Part shown: in pieces, positions 28,423-37,938 of the stretch
How positions within the stretch are numbered: the first letter of the stretch is position 1
How the letters are laid out: every line of letters starts with the position of its first letter
DNA from: Bacteroidetes bacterium MED-G20
Lineage (GTDB): Bacteria; Bacteroidota; Bacteroidia; Flavobacteriales_D; Parvicellaceae
Direction: 5' to 3'
Assembly (NCBI GenBank): GCA_905181675.1
Contig: CAJIYZ010000067.1
Span: 1-44,559, forward strand
Length of the DNA stretch: 44,559 bases
The notes under the pieces: model-generated
What the model saw: the letters and a program-made list of their open reading frames with translations, nothing else
Databases searched by the model: none
Told to the model about the DNA's origin: nothing
Made by a program: the position numbers and the translations under genes

Positions 28423-29937
28423 ATGAAGCTTTATTCAAAAAAACAACGCTGGAAAAAAATATTACTATTAGCTGGTATTTTGATAATAGGTGTAATATTT
28501 GGAATGACTTCTATTTTAGTGTCTAATGTTAAAGAATCAGAGTTAGAAAAAATCCATTTTTGGAGTGAAGCAGTTAAAAAGAAAGCAGAGTTGGTTAGAC
28601 TAACCAATATTGCTTTTCAGGAGTTGTCACAAAACGAAACAAATAATGTTTATTTGTGGGCTAGAGCAACCAAAGAATTTCAAAAGTCTTTAAATGATTT
28701 TGGACTTGCCTTAGAGATCATCCAGAATAACGATAATATTCCTCTTATACTTACAGACAAAAAAGGCCTATATATATCGCACAAAAACATTGATTTCTTA
28801 GATAAAATCACTAAAGATCAACGACAATATATTTCAGATTCAATTACTTTAAAATGGGCATTTCAAAACACCCCTGTTGAGTTTAATTATTACCAAAATA
28901 GAGTTCAAAAAATATATTATTCCAACTCTTCAAAGTATTTTCAACTTCAGTCGCAACGCGACTCATTACTTAATTCATTTTCTATAGAAATAATGAATAA
29001 TATCGCTCAATTACCAGTAGTTTTTTGGAGCCAAAGTGGAGACTCTTTAATTGCTTCAAATGTGATAAATTCAGAAATGAGGAGAGTAGAAATGGATTTA
29101 ATTATTCAAACTATGAATAAAGATAATCTTCCTGTTGAAATAGATCTTGGTAATGATCACCGTGGAGTTATATATTTCAGTAATTCCAATATCTTATTTT
29201 GGTTACAATTATTTCCAATTGTTACGATTCTTATAATTGCTCTTTTTTTACTTGTATCCTACTTATCTTTTAGCTCCTTTAGACGTTCTGAGCAAAATCA
29301 AGTTTGGGCTGGAATGGCAAAAGAAACTGCACACCAGTTAGGAACTCCTTTATCCTCTTTGTATGGCTGGATTACATTACTAAAAGAAAGCGGTCTAGAA
29401 AATTCCGAAGCTCTTACTGAAATGGAAAAAGATATTGAAAGATTGACCGTAGTAAGTGAGCGGTTTTCTAAAATAGGGTCGTCCGTTGTAATTATTAAAA
29501 CTGATTTAGTGATTTTCTTTAATAATTACATTTCTTACATGAAAAAAAGAATACCTAAGTATGTAGAATTAAATATGGAATTAAACAATAAGCCACTTTA
29601 TGCTTCAATAAATGCCCCATTATTTAGTTGGGTAATTGAAAATATTATAAAAAATGCTGCAGACGCAATGCAAGGGGAGGGTAAAATTTATTTGAATATT
29701 GAAAAACAACAAAACAATATTGTTATTAAAGTTAAAGACAACGGAAAGGGAATTCCTTCTTCAATCCAAAAAACAATTTTTCAACCTGGATATACTACTA
29801 AAGAGAGAGGATGGGGACTTGGATTGTCTTTGGCTAAAAGAATTGTCGAAGGTCACCATAATGGTAAAATTTATATTGCGTCCAGCAAAAAGAATATCGA
29901 AACTGTTGTAGAAATTATATTGCCATCTTCAAATTAA
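28423..29937 (+). CDS. Membrane sensor histidine kinase with large extracytoplasmic domain
   Basis: A two-component sensor kinase of 504 aa. The first helix is at about 13-33, followed by an extracytoplasmic helical domain of about 210 residues, a second helix near 265-287 (WLQLFPIVTILIIALFLLVSY) and then the transmitter. The H-box AKETAHQLGTPLSSL has its His near residue 303, and the ATPase motifs are N (ENIIKNAADAM), G1 (VKDNGKGIP) and G2 (GWGLGLSLAKRIVEGHHNG). The ETAHQLGTPLSS variant is the common Bacteroidota form. No cognate response regulator is adjacent. The ligand is unknown. The downstream ALDH gene has its own promoter-like sequence and is probably separate. Confidence 0.9.
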   Translation: MKLYSKKQRWKKILLLAGILIIGVIFGMTSILVSNVKESELEKIHFWSEAVKKKAELVRLTNIAFQELSQNETNNVYLWARATKEFQKSLNDFGLALEIIQNNDNIPLILTDKKGLYISHKNIDFLDKITKDQRQYISDSITLKWAFQNTPVEFNYYQNRVQKIYYSNSSKYFQLQSQRDSLLNSFSIEIMNNIAQLPVVFWSQSGDSLIASNVINSEMRRVEMDLIIQTMNKDNLPVEIDLGNDHRGVIYFSNSNILFWLQLFPIVTILIIALFLLVSYLSFSSFRRSEQNQVWAGMAKETAHQLGTPLSSLYGWITLLKESGLENSEALTEMEKDIERLTVVSERFSKIGSSVVIIKTDLVIFFNNYISYMKKRIPKYVELNMELNNKPLYASINAPLFSWVIENIIKNAADAMQGEGKIYLNIEKQQNNIVIKVKDNGKGIPSSIQKTIFQPGYTTKERGWGLGLSLAKRIVEGHHNGKIYIASSKKNIETVVEIILPSSN

Positions 29938-30003
29938 TACACGTTGTAATGCATTTGAAGACAATACTTATTACTTTTACTTTTCTTAACAAAAATCATT
30001 CAT

Positions 30004-31539
30004 ATGGACATTAAAAAAATATTAAGCTCTTTAGGTATAGAAGCAGAAAATTCTGGAGCTGCTATAGGTGGGGATTGGCTAAAAACGTCTGGAGATGCAA
30101 TTATTTCTTACTCTCCTGTAGACGGGAAGCAGATTGGCAGTGTTATCTCGGCAACAGAACAAGATTATCAAAACTGTATTAATGCAGGACTAGATGCATT
30201 TTCTGATTGGAGAATGATGCCTGCACCACAAAGAGGGGAAATTGTTAGACAATTTGGCGAGGCGTTAAGGTCTAAAAAAGAAGCACTAGGGGCATTGGTT
30301 TCCTATGAAATGGGAAAGTCTTTTCAGGAAGGTCTAGGAGAAGTTCAAGAGATGATTGACATATGTGATTTTGCTGTTGGCTTGTCAAGGCAATTACATG
30401 GACTAACAATGCACTCAGAAAGACCCCTGCATAGAATGTACGAGCAATACCATCCTTTGGGAATTGTAGGAATCATTTCTGCCTTTAACTTTCCAGTTGC
30501 AGTTTGGGCTTGGAACACTGCCTTGGCTTGGATATGTGGAGATGTTTGTATTTGGAAACCATCTGAAAAAGCTCCTTTATGTGGCGTAGCTTGCCAAAAA
30601 ATAATAGCAGAAGTTTTAGATAAAAACAAACTTCATGGCGGAATATGTACAATTGTTATTGGTGATGCAACAATTGGAAAACTTATGTCTTCCGATAAGA
30701 GAATCCCGTTAATTTCAGCCACTGGATCTACAAGGATGGGTAAATCTGTAGGTGAAGTTGTTGGGAAAAGATTAGGCAAATCGCTTTTAGAATTAGGAGG
30801 GAATAATGCAGTTATTTTAACTCCTAATGCAGATCTTAAAATGGTTATTCCAGCTCTTGTTTTTGGTGCGGTAGGAACTACAGGTCAAAGATGTACTTCT
30901 ACTAGAAGATTAATAATTCATGAAGATATTTACCAAAACGTTAAAACTGCTTTGGTCAACGCTTATAAGCAGCTAAGAATTGGAGACCCATTAGATGAGT
31001 CCAATCATGTTGGACCATTAATAGACCAAGACGCAGTAGATATGTATTTAGATGCTATTAAAGCCGCAAAAGAAGAAGGTGGAAATATTGTAGTTGAAGG
31101 TGGTCAATTAAATGGCTTGGGTTATGAAAGCAATTGCTATGTAAAGCCAGTAATTATTGAAGCAGAAAATAGTTTTAAAATAGTTCAACACGAGACATTT
31201 GCTCCTATTCTCTATTTAATAAAGTATAGTGGAGATGTTAATCAAGCAATAGCCATTCAGAATGATGTCCCTCAGGGTTTATCATCTGCAATCATGACAA
31301 GCGATATGAGGGAACAAGAAACATTTTTGTCTCACCAAGGTTCAGATTGCGGAATTGCAAATGTTAATATTGGAACTTCAGGTGCTGAAATTGGCGGAGC
31401 ATTTGGTGGGGAAAAAGATACTGGCGGCGGAAGAGAATCTGGTTCAGATGCTTGGAAAATATATATGAGAAGACAAACCAATACTATCAATTGGGGAACC
31501 TCATTGCCATTGGCACAAGGAATTAAATTTGAGCTTTAG
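30004..31539 (+). CDS. ALDH7-type aldehyde dehydrogenase (probable 2-aminoadipate-semialdehyde dehydrogenase)
   Basis: An NAD-dependent aldehyde dehydrogenase of 511 aa. The catalytic Cys297 is in GTTGQRCTSTRR, the general base Glu263 in LLELGGNNA (34 apart, as usual) and the cofactor motif around SATGSTRMGKSVG. The N-terminal region, GQRCTSTRR and the ending (GGEKDTGGGRESGSDAWKIYMRRQTNTINW) match the antiquitin/ALDH7 subfamily, which oxidises 2-aminoadipate semialdehyde in lysine breakdown; related activity on betaine aldehyde is possible. No other lysine-catabolic gene is near. It converges on trpS with four overlapping bases. Confidence 0.88.
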   Translation: MDIKKILSSLGIEAENSGAAIGGDWLKTSGDAIISYSPVDGKQIGSVISATEQDYQNCINAGLDAFSDWRMMPAPQRGEIVRQFGEALRSKKEALGALVSYEMGKSFQEGLGEVQEMIDICDFAVGLSRQLHGLTMHSERPLHRMYEQYHPLGIVGIISAFNFPVAVWAWNTALAWICGDVCIWKPSEKAPLCGVACQKIIAEVLDKNKLHGGICTIVIGDATIGKLMSSDKRIPLISATGSTRMGKSVGEVVGKRLGKSLLELGGNNAVILTPNADLKMVIPALVFGAVGTTGQRCTSTRRLIIHEDIYQNVKTALVNAYKQLRIGDPLDESNHVGPLIDQDAVDMYLDAIKAAKEEGGNIVVEGGQLNGLGYESNCYVKPVIIEAENSFKIVQHETFAPILYLIKYSGDVNQAIAIQNDVPQGLSSAIMTSDMREQETFLSHQGSDCGIANVNIGTSGAEIGGAFGGEKDTGGGRESGSDAWKIYMRRQTNTINWGTSLPLAQGIKFEL

Positions 31540-32513
31540 GAACTATACCCTAGATTTTCTCTAACTCTTTTTAAGGTGGCCTCAGCCACCTTTTTTGCTT
31601 TTAGGGCTCCCTCTTGTAAAACATCTTCAACTTCTTGTGGATGGTTTATATAGTGGTTAAACTTTTCTCTTTGAGAGGCAAATGACTTGATTAATTCTTC
31701 AATTAATTCTTTTTTAGCGTGACCCCATCCATAACCTCCTGCCTTTAGGTTTTCTGCCATCTTAGCACTATTCTCATTAGATGCAATTAGTTTGTATAAA
31801 TGAAAAACTGTAGACTTATTTGGATCTTTTGGGGCCTCTAAAGGTGAGTTATCAGTTATTATATTTTTGTTAATTATTTTTTTAATAGATTTTTCATTCA
31901 TAAATAAATCTATAGTATTCTCTCTTGATTTACTCATTTTCTCCCCATCTGTTCCAGGTATTAGTTGTGCATCTTTTTGCAATTTAGCTTCTGGAATTAT
32001 AAAAACTTCTCCATATTTATGATTGATTCTTGAAGCTACATCTCTTGTCATTTCTAGATGCTGTAATTGATCTTTTCCAACTGGCACAAAATTAGCATCG
32101 TAAAGCAAAATATCAGAAGCCATTAACATAGGGTAAGCAAATAGTCCCGAATTTACATCTTCAAGCCTGTCGGATTTATCTTTAAAAGAGTGGGCAAGTT
32201 TTAATCTTTTGTACGGAAAAAAACAATTTAAATACCAAGAAAGCTCAGTGCATTGAGCAACGTCTGATTGTCTGTAAAAAGTAGTTTTTTCAGGGTTGAG
32301 ACCGCAGGCTAACCAAGTTGCTGCAACCTGTAAAGTGTTTTCTTTAAGTTGTTTTGGGTCCTTAATTTGAGTTAATGAGTGTAAGTCTGCAATAAAAAGA
32401 AATGAATCATTTTCAGGATTATTAGCCAGTTCAATTGCAGGAATAATTGCTCCTAATATGTTTCCCATGTGAGGTCTTCCAGTACTTTGAACCCCGGTTA
32501 AAATTCTTGACAT
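31536..32513 (-). CDS. trpS: Tryptophan-tRNA ligase
   Basis: A class I aminoacyl-tRNA synthetase (325 aa, usual length) that charges tRNA-Trp. The HIGH-type motif is in TGRPHMGNILGA and the KMSKS motif in GEKMSKSREN. ADLHSLTQI, DILLYDANFVPVGKDQ and WGHAKKEL are further family segments. Downstream of its start is an 85-base divergent region shared with plsC. The stop codon overlaps the ALDH stop by four bases (TTAG). Its placement alone on the minus strand suggests independent transcription. Confidence 0.96.
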   Translation of the reverse strand: MSRILTGVQSTGRPHMGNILGAIIPAIELANNPENDSFLFIADLHSLTQIKDPKQLKENTLQVAATWLACGLNPEKTTFYRQSDVAQCTELSWYLNCFFPYKRLKLAHSFKDKSDRLEDVNSGLFAYPMLMASDILLYDANFVPVGKDQLQHLEMTRDVASRINHKYGEVFIIPEAKLQKDAQLIPGTDGEKMSKSRENTIDLFMNEKSIKKIINKNIITDNSPLEAPKDPNKSTVFHLYKLIASNENSAKMAENLKAGGYGWGHAKKELIEELIKSFASQREKFNHYINHPQEVEDVLQEGALKAKKVAEATLKRVRENLGYSS

Positions 32514-32598
32514 TCTATTAAATATTCAATTTATACAAATTTAGACTTAAAAATAATATAATTTTATATCATACATTTTAATAATTATTTTGGTGTAA

Positions 32599-33336
32599 AT
32601 GAAAAAATTTTTATCCATTTCTTTCTTTTTATATATTGGGTTTGTTTATGTCATTTTTTGCATAACTTTTTGGATTCCTATTTTTTTATTTGTTAGAGGT
32701 GAAAATAAATACAGAAAAGCAAAAGCAATTAAATTTCTTTGGTCAAAATGGATGTCCTCCTTAGCAGGAGTCAAATTAGAAACTGTTTTCTTGTCCAAAT
32801 TAGACCTAAAAAAAAATTACATAATATGTGCAAATCACAAGTCTTACCTAGATATTTTATTAATGTATCAAATTATTGATCAAGACTTTGCTTTTCTTGG
32901 AAAGTCAGAACTATTAAAATGGCCAGTGATTAATATTTTTTTTAAAAGAGGCATTGATATACCAGTTTATAGAGACAGCAAAACAAGAGCTGCCGAATGT
33001 TTGGTTTTGGCAGAAAAAGAAATAAAAAAAGGAAGAAGCATTGTTATTTTTCCAGAAGGAGGATGGGAAAATTCAGAGACTGAAATGAGAAGATTTAAAA
33101 ATGGGGCGTTTCAGTTGGCTATTGACACCAATTGTCCAATTCTACCCTTAACATTTAAAAACAACTATGATTTATTTAAAGACCACAAAGACTTTTCAGG
33201 AAATGCAAAGCCGGGATTAGCCAAAGTAGTGGTTCATGATTATATTTCCGTAGATAAATTAAATCGTAAAGATTTAGTAGATTTGAGAGAACAAACATTC
33301 CAAGTAATTAACAAAGAATTAAAAAGTGAAAATTAA
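32599..33336 (+). CDS. plsC: 1-acyl-sn-glycerol-3-phosphate acyltransferase
   Basis: Makes phosphatidic acid from lysophosphatidic acid at the inner membrane; 245 aa. An N-terminal transmembrane helix (about 5-30) precedes the acyltransferase box. Motif I is NHKSYLDIL (H-x4-D), motif II FFKRGIDIPVYRDS, motif III FPEGGWEN and motif IV near CPILPLTFKNN. The specific substrate (C16/C18 branched or hydroxy acyl) is not readable. A -7-like TATTTTGG ends five bases before the ATG, implying a very short leader. Its 3' end overlaps gatC by 11 bases. Confidence 0.92.
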   Translation: MKKFLSISFFLYIGFVYVIFCITFWIPIFLFVRGENKYRKAKAIKFLWSKWMSSLAGVKLETVFLSKLDLKKNYIICANHKSYLDILLMYQIIDQDFAFLGKSELLKWPVINIFFKRGIDIPVYRDSKTRAAECLVLAEKEIKKGRSIVIFPEGGWENSETEMRRFKNGAFQLAIDTNCPILPLTFKNNYDLFKDHKDFSGNAKPGLAKVVVHDYISVDKLNRKDLVDLREQTFQVINKELKSEN

Positions 33337-33619
33337 CAAAGAGGTTATCACCAAACTTTCTAGCTTGTCTAAGCTTAAATTTAACGAACAAGAAACCGAA
33401 CTTATTTCCGAAGATCTTTCTAAAATGGTAAACTTTATCAATCAGTTAAAGGAAATTGACACCGATGGCGTTGAGCCTTTAATCCACATGAATGAAGAAA
33501 TAAATAATTGGAGAGAAGATAATCTTGGTGAAGTCTTAGATCAAGAAAAAGCTCTTTCAAACAGTCCCATAAAAGATAGTACTTATTTTAAGCTTCCTAA
33601 AGTATTGGATAAAAATTAG
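33326..33619 (+). CDS. gatC: Asp/Glu-tRNA amidotransferase subunit C
   Basis: The small stabilising subunit of GatCAB (97 aa). The family opening INKEVITKLSSLSKLKFNEQE and the VEPLIHMNEE segment are recognisable; the C-terminal part wraps GatA. The start is GTG 33326 inside the plsC end (11-base overlap); no in-frame ATG lies before the conserved region, so a non-ATG start looks real. gatA is at 21969 on the other strand. Its stop overlaps that of the convergent bacilliredoxin gene by four bases. Confidence 0.9.
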   Translation: MKINKEVITKLSSLSKLKFNEQETELISEDLSKMVNFINQLKEIDTDGVEPLIHMNEEINNWREDNLGEVLDQEKALSNSPIKDSTYFKLPKVLDKN

Positions 33620-34029
33620 CAGAATTCTTTAAAAGCCTCCATTAAATTTTCAGCAATCGTCTCAGCTGGTCTTCCTTCAATATGATGTCTTTCAATAAAA
33701 TGGACGAGTTTTCCATCTTTAAAAAGCGCCATACTTGGAGATGACGGAGGATAGGGTAGGCAGTATTTCCTTACTTGATTGGTAGCTTCACTATGAAAAC
33801 CCGCAAATACAGTAAGAATTTCATCAGGTTTTACGTCGTTTGCTACTGCCATTTTTGCGGCGGGTCTTGCATTTCTAGCAGCACAACCACATACAGAATT
33901 TATTACGACAAGTTTTGTTCCAGAAGAGGAATTTAAATGGTTGTCAACTTCGTCGGATGAAGTTAGTTCTATAAACCCTTTCGATGTAAGGTCTTCAATA
34001 AATGGGGCTACAACTTCTGCTGGATACAT
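33616..34029 (-). CDS. BrxA/BrxB family bacilliredoxin
   Basis: A thioredoxin-fold protein (137 aa) of the YphP/YqiW (BrxA/B) family. The CGC active-site motif is VCGCAARNARP with Cys47 and Cys49. In Firmicutes these remove bacillithiol mixed disulfides from proteins; in Bacteroidota, where some members make bacillithiol, a similar thiol-repair role is inferred. A further Cys pair appears at KYCLPY and at the C-terminal FKEFC. The convergent overlap with gatC is four bases. Located between translation genes and tadA/sodA, which may reflect redox or stress grouping but could be chance. Confidence 0.9.
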   Translation of the reverse strand: MYPAEVVAPFIEDLTSKGFIELTSSDEVDNHLNSSSGTKLVVINSVCGCAARNARPAAKMAVANDVKPDEILTVFAGFHSEATNQVRKYCLPYPPSSPSMALFKDGKLVHFIERHHIEGRPAETIAENLMEAFKEFC

Positions 34030-34101
34030 ATATCTTATTTTCTTTAAAATTACTTAATAATTTTTCAATTAATGAATTATTAATGTTAAAGTTCTTAAAA
34101 A

Positions 34102-34542
34102 TCATCTTTTTTGCTGAAAGAATTTCTTAATCAAAAAGCTACATTCATTTTCTAGAACAGCTCCCTTGATGATTGTTTTTGGGTGAATAATTTTGCTAGA
34201 CAATCTTGAGAAACCTCTTTTTTCATCAAATGCTCCGAATACAATTCTTCCAATTCTTGTCCAAAAAGTACCACCAGCACACATAGCACATGGCTCAAGA
34301 GTGACATATAAAGTGCATTCGTTGAGGTATTTATTTTGTAAATAATTACTAGCAGAAGTCAAAACTTGCATTTCAGCATGTGCTGTAAAGTCTATTAGTT
34401 TTTCACAAAGGTTGTGACCTTTAGCAATCACTTTATCATGGTAAGTAATTATCGCGCCAACGGGAACTTCCTCATTTTCAAAAGCAATTTGAGCTTGTTT
34501 TAGAGCAATTCGCATAAAGTATTCGTCACTGTTCACGTTCAT
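34102..34542 (-). CDS. tadA: tRNA-specific adenosine deaminase (A34 to I34)
   Basis: Converts A34 to inosine in tRNA-Arg(ACG); 146 aa, a zinc deaminase. The catalytic residues His55-Ala-Glu57 (TAHAEMQ) and the Cys85/Cys88 metal pair (EPCAMCAGG) are present, followed by GRIVFGAFDEKRGF. It could also be a related guanine deaminase, but the EPCAMCAGG context and length favour TadA. Divergent from sodA, sharing an 80-base promoter region. Confidence 0.9.
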   Translation of the reverse strand: MNVNSDEYFMRIALKQAQIAFENEEVPVGAIITYHDKVIAKGHNLCEKLIDFTAHAEMQVLTSASNYLQNKYLNECTLYVTLEPCAMCAGGTFWTRIGRIVFGAFDEKRGFSRLSSKIIHPKTIIKGAVLENECSFLIKKFFQQKR

Positions 34543-34579
34543 TTAACAGTTTATTATCAAATTTAAACCAAATTTTCAA

Positions 34580-34587
34580 TAGCTTTG
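34580..34587 (+). promoter_or_regulatory. Bacteroidetes -7 box for superoxide dismutase
   Basis: TAGCTTTG is an exact TAnnTTTG match. It would start transcription near 34591, leaving a leader of about 33 bases before ATG 34624. That excludes the track start at 34585, which falls within the box. No clear -33 TTG was found. Confidence 0.5.
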
Positions 34588-34623
34588 AAGTCATTAAATA
34601 TTAACGAACTAAAATATATAATT

Positions 34624-35226
34624 ATGCCATTTGAGTTACCACAATTAAACTACAGCCACGATGCTCTAGAGCCACACATTGATCACAAGACAATGGAAAT
34701 ACACCACGGAAAACACCACGCAGGTTATACCTCTAAATTAAATGCAGCCTTAGATGGAACTGCACATACAGAAAAATCTATTGAAGAATTAATGCAGTCT
34801 ATGGATATGGACAATAGCGCTTTAAGAAATAACGGCGGAGGTTATTTTAACCACTGTCTTTTTTGGAATTCCATGTCTCCAAATGGAGGAGGAAAGCCCT
34901 CTGGTACTTTGTCAGATGCAATTGATAGAGATTTTGGATCTTTTGAGAATTTCAAAGATTCGTTTTCAAAAGCAGCTGCTACTCAGTTTGGTTCTGGATG
35001 GGCATGGTTATGTGTACACAGCGATGGCAAACTAGAAGTTTGTTCAACTCCCAATCAAGATAACCCTCTTATGCCAGGGGTTGGGTGTAATGGAACACCT
35101 ATACTTGGAATAGATGTTTGGGAACACGCTTATTATCTTAACTATCAGAATAGAAGACCAGACTACATAGAAGCATTCTTTAATGTTCTTAACTGGAAAG
35201 AAGTCCAAAATAATTACCAACATTAA
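34624..35226 (+). CDS. sodA: Superoxide dismutase, Mn type (or cambialistic)
   Basis: Dismutates superoxide to H2O2 and O2 in the cytoplasm; 200 aa from ATG 34624, the standard length. Metal ligands are His27 (EIHHGKHH), His77 (YFNHCLFW), Asp164 and His168 (DVWEHAYYL). The metal-tuning Gln is in the C-terminal domain ([10 protein letters not shown], about 145), with Gly (NNGGGYF) at the N-terminal position, which is the MnSOD rather than FeSOD arrangement. It has its own -7 box and a good downstream terminator, so it is monocistronic and likely oxidative-stress responsive, although no operator is visible. Confidence 0.95.
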   Translation: MPFELPQLNYSHDALEPHIDHKTMEIHHGKHHAGYTSKLNAALDGTAHTEKSIEELMQSMDMDNSALRNNGGGYFNHCLFWNSMSPNGGGKPSGTLSDAIDRDFGSFENFKDSFSKAAATQFGSGWAWLCVHSDGKLEVCSTPNQDNPLMPGVGCNGTPILGIDVWEHAYYLNYQNRRPDYIEAFFNVLNWKEVQNNYQH

Positions 35227-35249
35227 TCAATTCAATTAATCCAGGAAAA

Positions 35250-36161
35250 TTAAGCCACTTTTTGTGGCTTTTTTATTTTTTTAAATAAAGCATTTAATAG
35301 TATAGATCCTACCACAACCATTGAGCCAAGGTAAAAATTTAAACTCATCACTTCAGAGTCTTTAAAAATTAAAAGCGCAAAAATTATTGCATATATAGGT
35401 TCTAAGTTAACAGATAAGTTGACAGTGTATGGTTTTATAAACTTCATTACATATACCCCTAAAAGAAATGCAAAAGAAGTGCAAATAACGCCTAGAATCA
35501 CTAACCAAAATAGCTGTATACTATTTAGAGAAAGTTCATCCAACACTATGTTTCCATTTAAATAAAATAAAAGAGTTATTACCCAAAAGCCTCCCATAAG
35601 TTCGTAAAAAGAAATAATAGCAGAGTCATTTTCTTTAACAAGTACACTATTTATTACAGAAAAAAAAGCAGCTAGAAAAGCAGAGATTAAAGCAAGAATA
35701 ATTGCTTTGAAATAGTCTGGATGGTTCTCAAAATTTAAATCATTAACAATTATAAAGACTCCGACTATTACTAAAGCCCCTGTAAATAGCTCCTTAAGGT
35801 CAAGACTCTTCTTGTAAATCACAAGTTCTGCAAATGAGGTGAAAAATGCTGTAGTTGACATAAAAACAAGAGCAATAGATACGTTTGAAAGTGCAATCGC
35901 TTCAAAAAAACAATACCAATGTAATGCTATTAATATCCCATTTCCAAGAAGCTTAAAAAGTGTTTTTTTAGAGACCTTAATATGCTCTTTTTTTACTATG
36001 AGATAAACCAATAAAGTAGTCCATGCAATAAGCATTCTCCAAAAAACAACTTCACTAGTAGTTAATCCACTTAACACCAGTACTTTTCCTATAATTCCAG
36101 TGAATCCCCATATTAAAATGGTGAAATGGAGTATAAGGTGGTTTTTATATTTGTCAATCAA
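35250..36161 (-). CDS. EamA/DMT family transporter
   Basis: An inner-membrane protein (303 aa) with ten predicted helices in two repeated EamA halves. The opening HLILHFTILIWGFTGIIGK and the second-half start SAFLAAFFSVINSVLVK with a conserved Glu helix (FYELMGGFW) are typical. Members export amino acids, metabolites or drugs; the substrate cannot be read. Its last codons form one arm of the sodA terminator hairpin, so the coding sequence and the terminator are shared. Confidence 0.92.
   Translation of the reverse strand: MIDKYKNHLILHFTILIWGFTGIIGKVLVLSGLTTSEVVFWRMLIAWTTLLVYLIVKKEHIKVSKKTLFKLLGNGILIALHWYCFFEAIALSNVSIALVFMSTTAFFTSFAELVIYKKSLDLKELFTGALVIVGVFIIVNDLNFENHPDYFKAIILALISAFLAAFFSVINSVLVKENDSAIISFYELMGGFWVITLLFYLNGNIVLDELSLNSIQLFWLVILGVICTSFAFLLGVYVMKFIKPYTVNLSVNLEPIYAIIFALLIFKDSEVMSLNFYLGSMVVVGSILLNALFKKIKKPQKVA
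35252..35274 (+). terminator. Intrinsic terminator of sodA overlapping the EamA 3' end
   Basis: AAGCCAC (35252-35258) pairs with GTGGCTT (35264-35270) around a five-T loop, followed by a T-run on the plus strand. The minus strand of the same bases encodes the C-terminal KPQKVA residues of the transporter. The stem is GC-richer than its surroundings and would work for sodA. Confidence 0.85.
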
Positions 36162-36306
36162 TATTCATTTTTTAATACGGGATATATTCATGATTTTACT
36201 TTATAAATTCTTTCTAGCAATCAAAACTATTAAAGTTTAACTAAGAAGATTTCTATTTTTTTATTTAATTGTCCTAATTTCTGTAACTTAGCATCTTATT
36301 TTACCA

Positions 36307-37938
36307 ATGAATAAGTTAAAAATTTCCTTTTATTTTCTTTTTTTTACCTTAATTTTTGCTTCTTGTAAAAAAAGTGAACAGGTAGATTTATCTTCTTTGC
36401 AAACCTATCATCATGTTGCAATTCCTCTTGTAAGTGCAGAGATTGATATTGAGGATATGTTAGAGAGAGATACCGGAGATATTATTAGCACTGGCAACGA
36501 TGGAGAACTTTTTTTGGCTTATGTAACCCCCCCAACTTATATAAGCGCTTCTGAAATTGTTGAAATTCCGGAACAGAGTTTTAGTATTTCTGTTAATCCA
36601 GCACCCCAAAACTTACCTGCACTTAATAATTCAATCAGCTACGCAGATACTAACATAAATGCTTTTACATTCCCATCTGGAGAAGAATTAACTGCTATTG
36701 AATTTTCACAAGGAATCTTAACAATAAATATCGTCAACAATTTAAGTCATGAAGTAGTTCTTAATATTACCATTCCATCTTTAGTAGACAATCTAGGTGG
36801 GTATTTTTCTGACGTTTTAACAGCACCTGCAAATAATCCTGCAGTTACCCAAGCAAACCTTAGTAATTATGTATTTGACTTAACTAAAGGTAGTCTTGGA
36901 TTCAATGAGATGGTGGTGTATTTAGATGTTACCATTAATGGCTCTGGTAGTCCAATCAGTACTACTGATGACCTTACCTTTTCATTTTCTATGGACAACT
37001 TAGAATTTTCTACTATTTTGGGAGATATTAAATACCAGGAATTTGATTTGGGTTCTATTCCTTTGGAGATAGATATTTTCTCTGCTGATTCAGTCTCTGC
37101 TGTAGAATTTTTACTTACCAACCCAGAAATAAAACATACTATTCAAAATAGCTTTGGTTTTACAGCCAATATGGGGATGCAAGCTATGTATTATGAGGAC
37201 CTTCAAGGCAATATTCTTGGTAATGTATTATATGACTCTGCTGGCTCTGGAAACCTGCAGCCTGCACCATTTTATTTCCCAACAATTCAACAACCCTTAG
37301 CCCAAGGAGATTCGGTAACTTCTGTTATCGCAATGAATGCAACCAATAGTACTATTAATGAGTTAATTAATTCAACTCCAAAATCTATTGTTAGTAACCC
37401 TGTAGTGGTTGTTAATGCTGATTCAACTATTACAAATAATAATTTTATTTTAAGTACAAGTAAGATATCTGTCTCTACCGAAATAACACTTCCTTTAGAA
37501 GGATATGCAGGAGGGTGGGTTATGGGAGATACTATTCCATTTGATTTTAAAGTAGATGAATTATTTAGTTCAGAAACAGATATTGATTCAGCAGTAATTA
37601 AATTTTCTACAATTAATGGATGGCCAGTAGAGGTTAACTTTACTTTAGAATTATTAGATAGTAATATGAATTTGTTGTCTTCTATTGCAGATGGAGAAAT
37701 GGTTCTTGAATCTGCTACTTTGGATGCTAATGGAAGGGTTATAGAAGATTCACAACAAAAAGTAACATTACTTGGTTGTAATGAATCTTGCGTTGATAAC
37801 TTGAACCAAACAAAATTTGTTATTCTTCTTGTGACAGCAGGGACTTCAGATTATGACAATCAGCAGTCTGTGAAGATCTACAGCGACTATAAGTTGCAAT
37901 TGTCAATGGCATTGTTAATTTCTGGGAGAATGTTTTAA
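36307..37938 (+). CDS. Large lipoprotein of unknown function
   Basis: A 543-aa lipoprotein (lipobox FASC, Cys20; then KKSE). I do not recognise a named family. The mature part is strand-rich with repeated Ig-like patterns, e.g. LTINIVNNLSHEVVLNITIPS (about 138-158) and a similar segment near 395-460 (SKISVSTEITLPLEGYAGGW). Low in Cys (a pair near the C-terminus, CNESC), rich in Ser/Thr/Asn, consistent with a surface-exposed beta protein. Its stop overlaps the ATG of the DUF5723 barrel gene by one base (TAATG), so the two are translationally coupled and probably act together at the outer membrane. A weak -7-like TAACTTAG is at 36284-36291. Confidence 0.7.
   Translation: MNKLKISFYFLFFTLIFASCKKSEQVDLSSLQTYHHVAIPLVSAEIDIEDMLERDTGDIISTGNDGELFLAYVTPPTYISASEIVEIPEQSFSISVNPAPQNLPALNNSISYADTNINAFTFPSGEELTAIEFSQGILTINIVNNLSHEVVLNITIPSLVDNLGGYFSDVLTAPANNPAVTQANLSNYVFDLTKGSLGFNEMVVYLDVTINGSGSPISTTDDLTFSFSMDNLEFSTILGDIKYQEFDLGSIPLEIDIFSADSVSAVEFLLTNPEIKHTIQNSFGFTANMGMQAMYYEDLQGNILGNVLYDSAGSGNLQPAPFYFPTIQQPLAQGDSVTSVIAMNATNSTINELINSTPKSIVSNPVVVVNADSTITNNNFILSTSKISVSTEITLPLEGYAGGWVMGDTIPFDFKVDELFSSETDIDSAVIKFSTINGWPVEVNFTLELLDSNMNLLSSIADGEMVLESATLDANGRVIEDSQQKVTLLGCNESCVDNLNQTKFVILLVTAGTSDYDNQQSVKIYSDYKLQLSMALLISGRMF

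Noticed and set aside
34585-34623. N-terminal extension of superoxide dismutase in the ORF track
   Set aside because: The extension begins inside a consensus -7 box and is absent from the family; ATG 34624 matches the known N-terminus.
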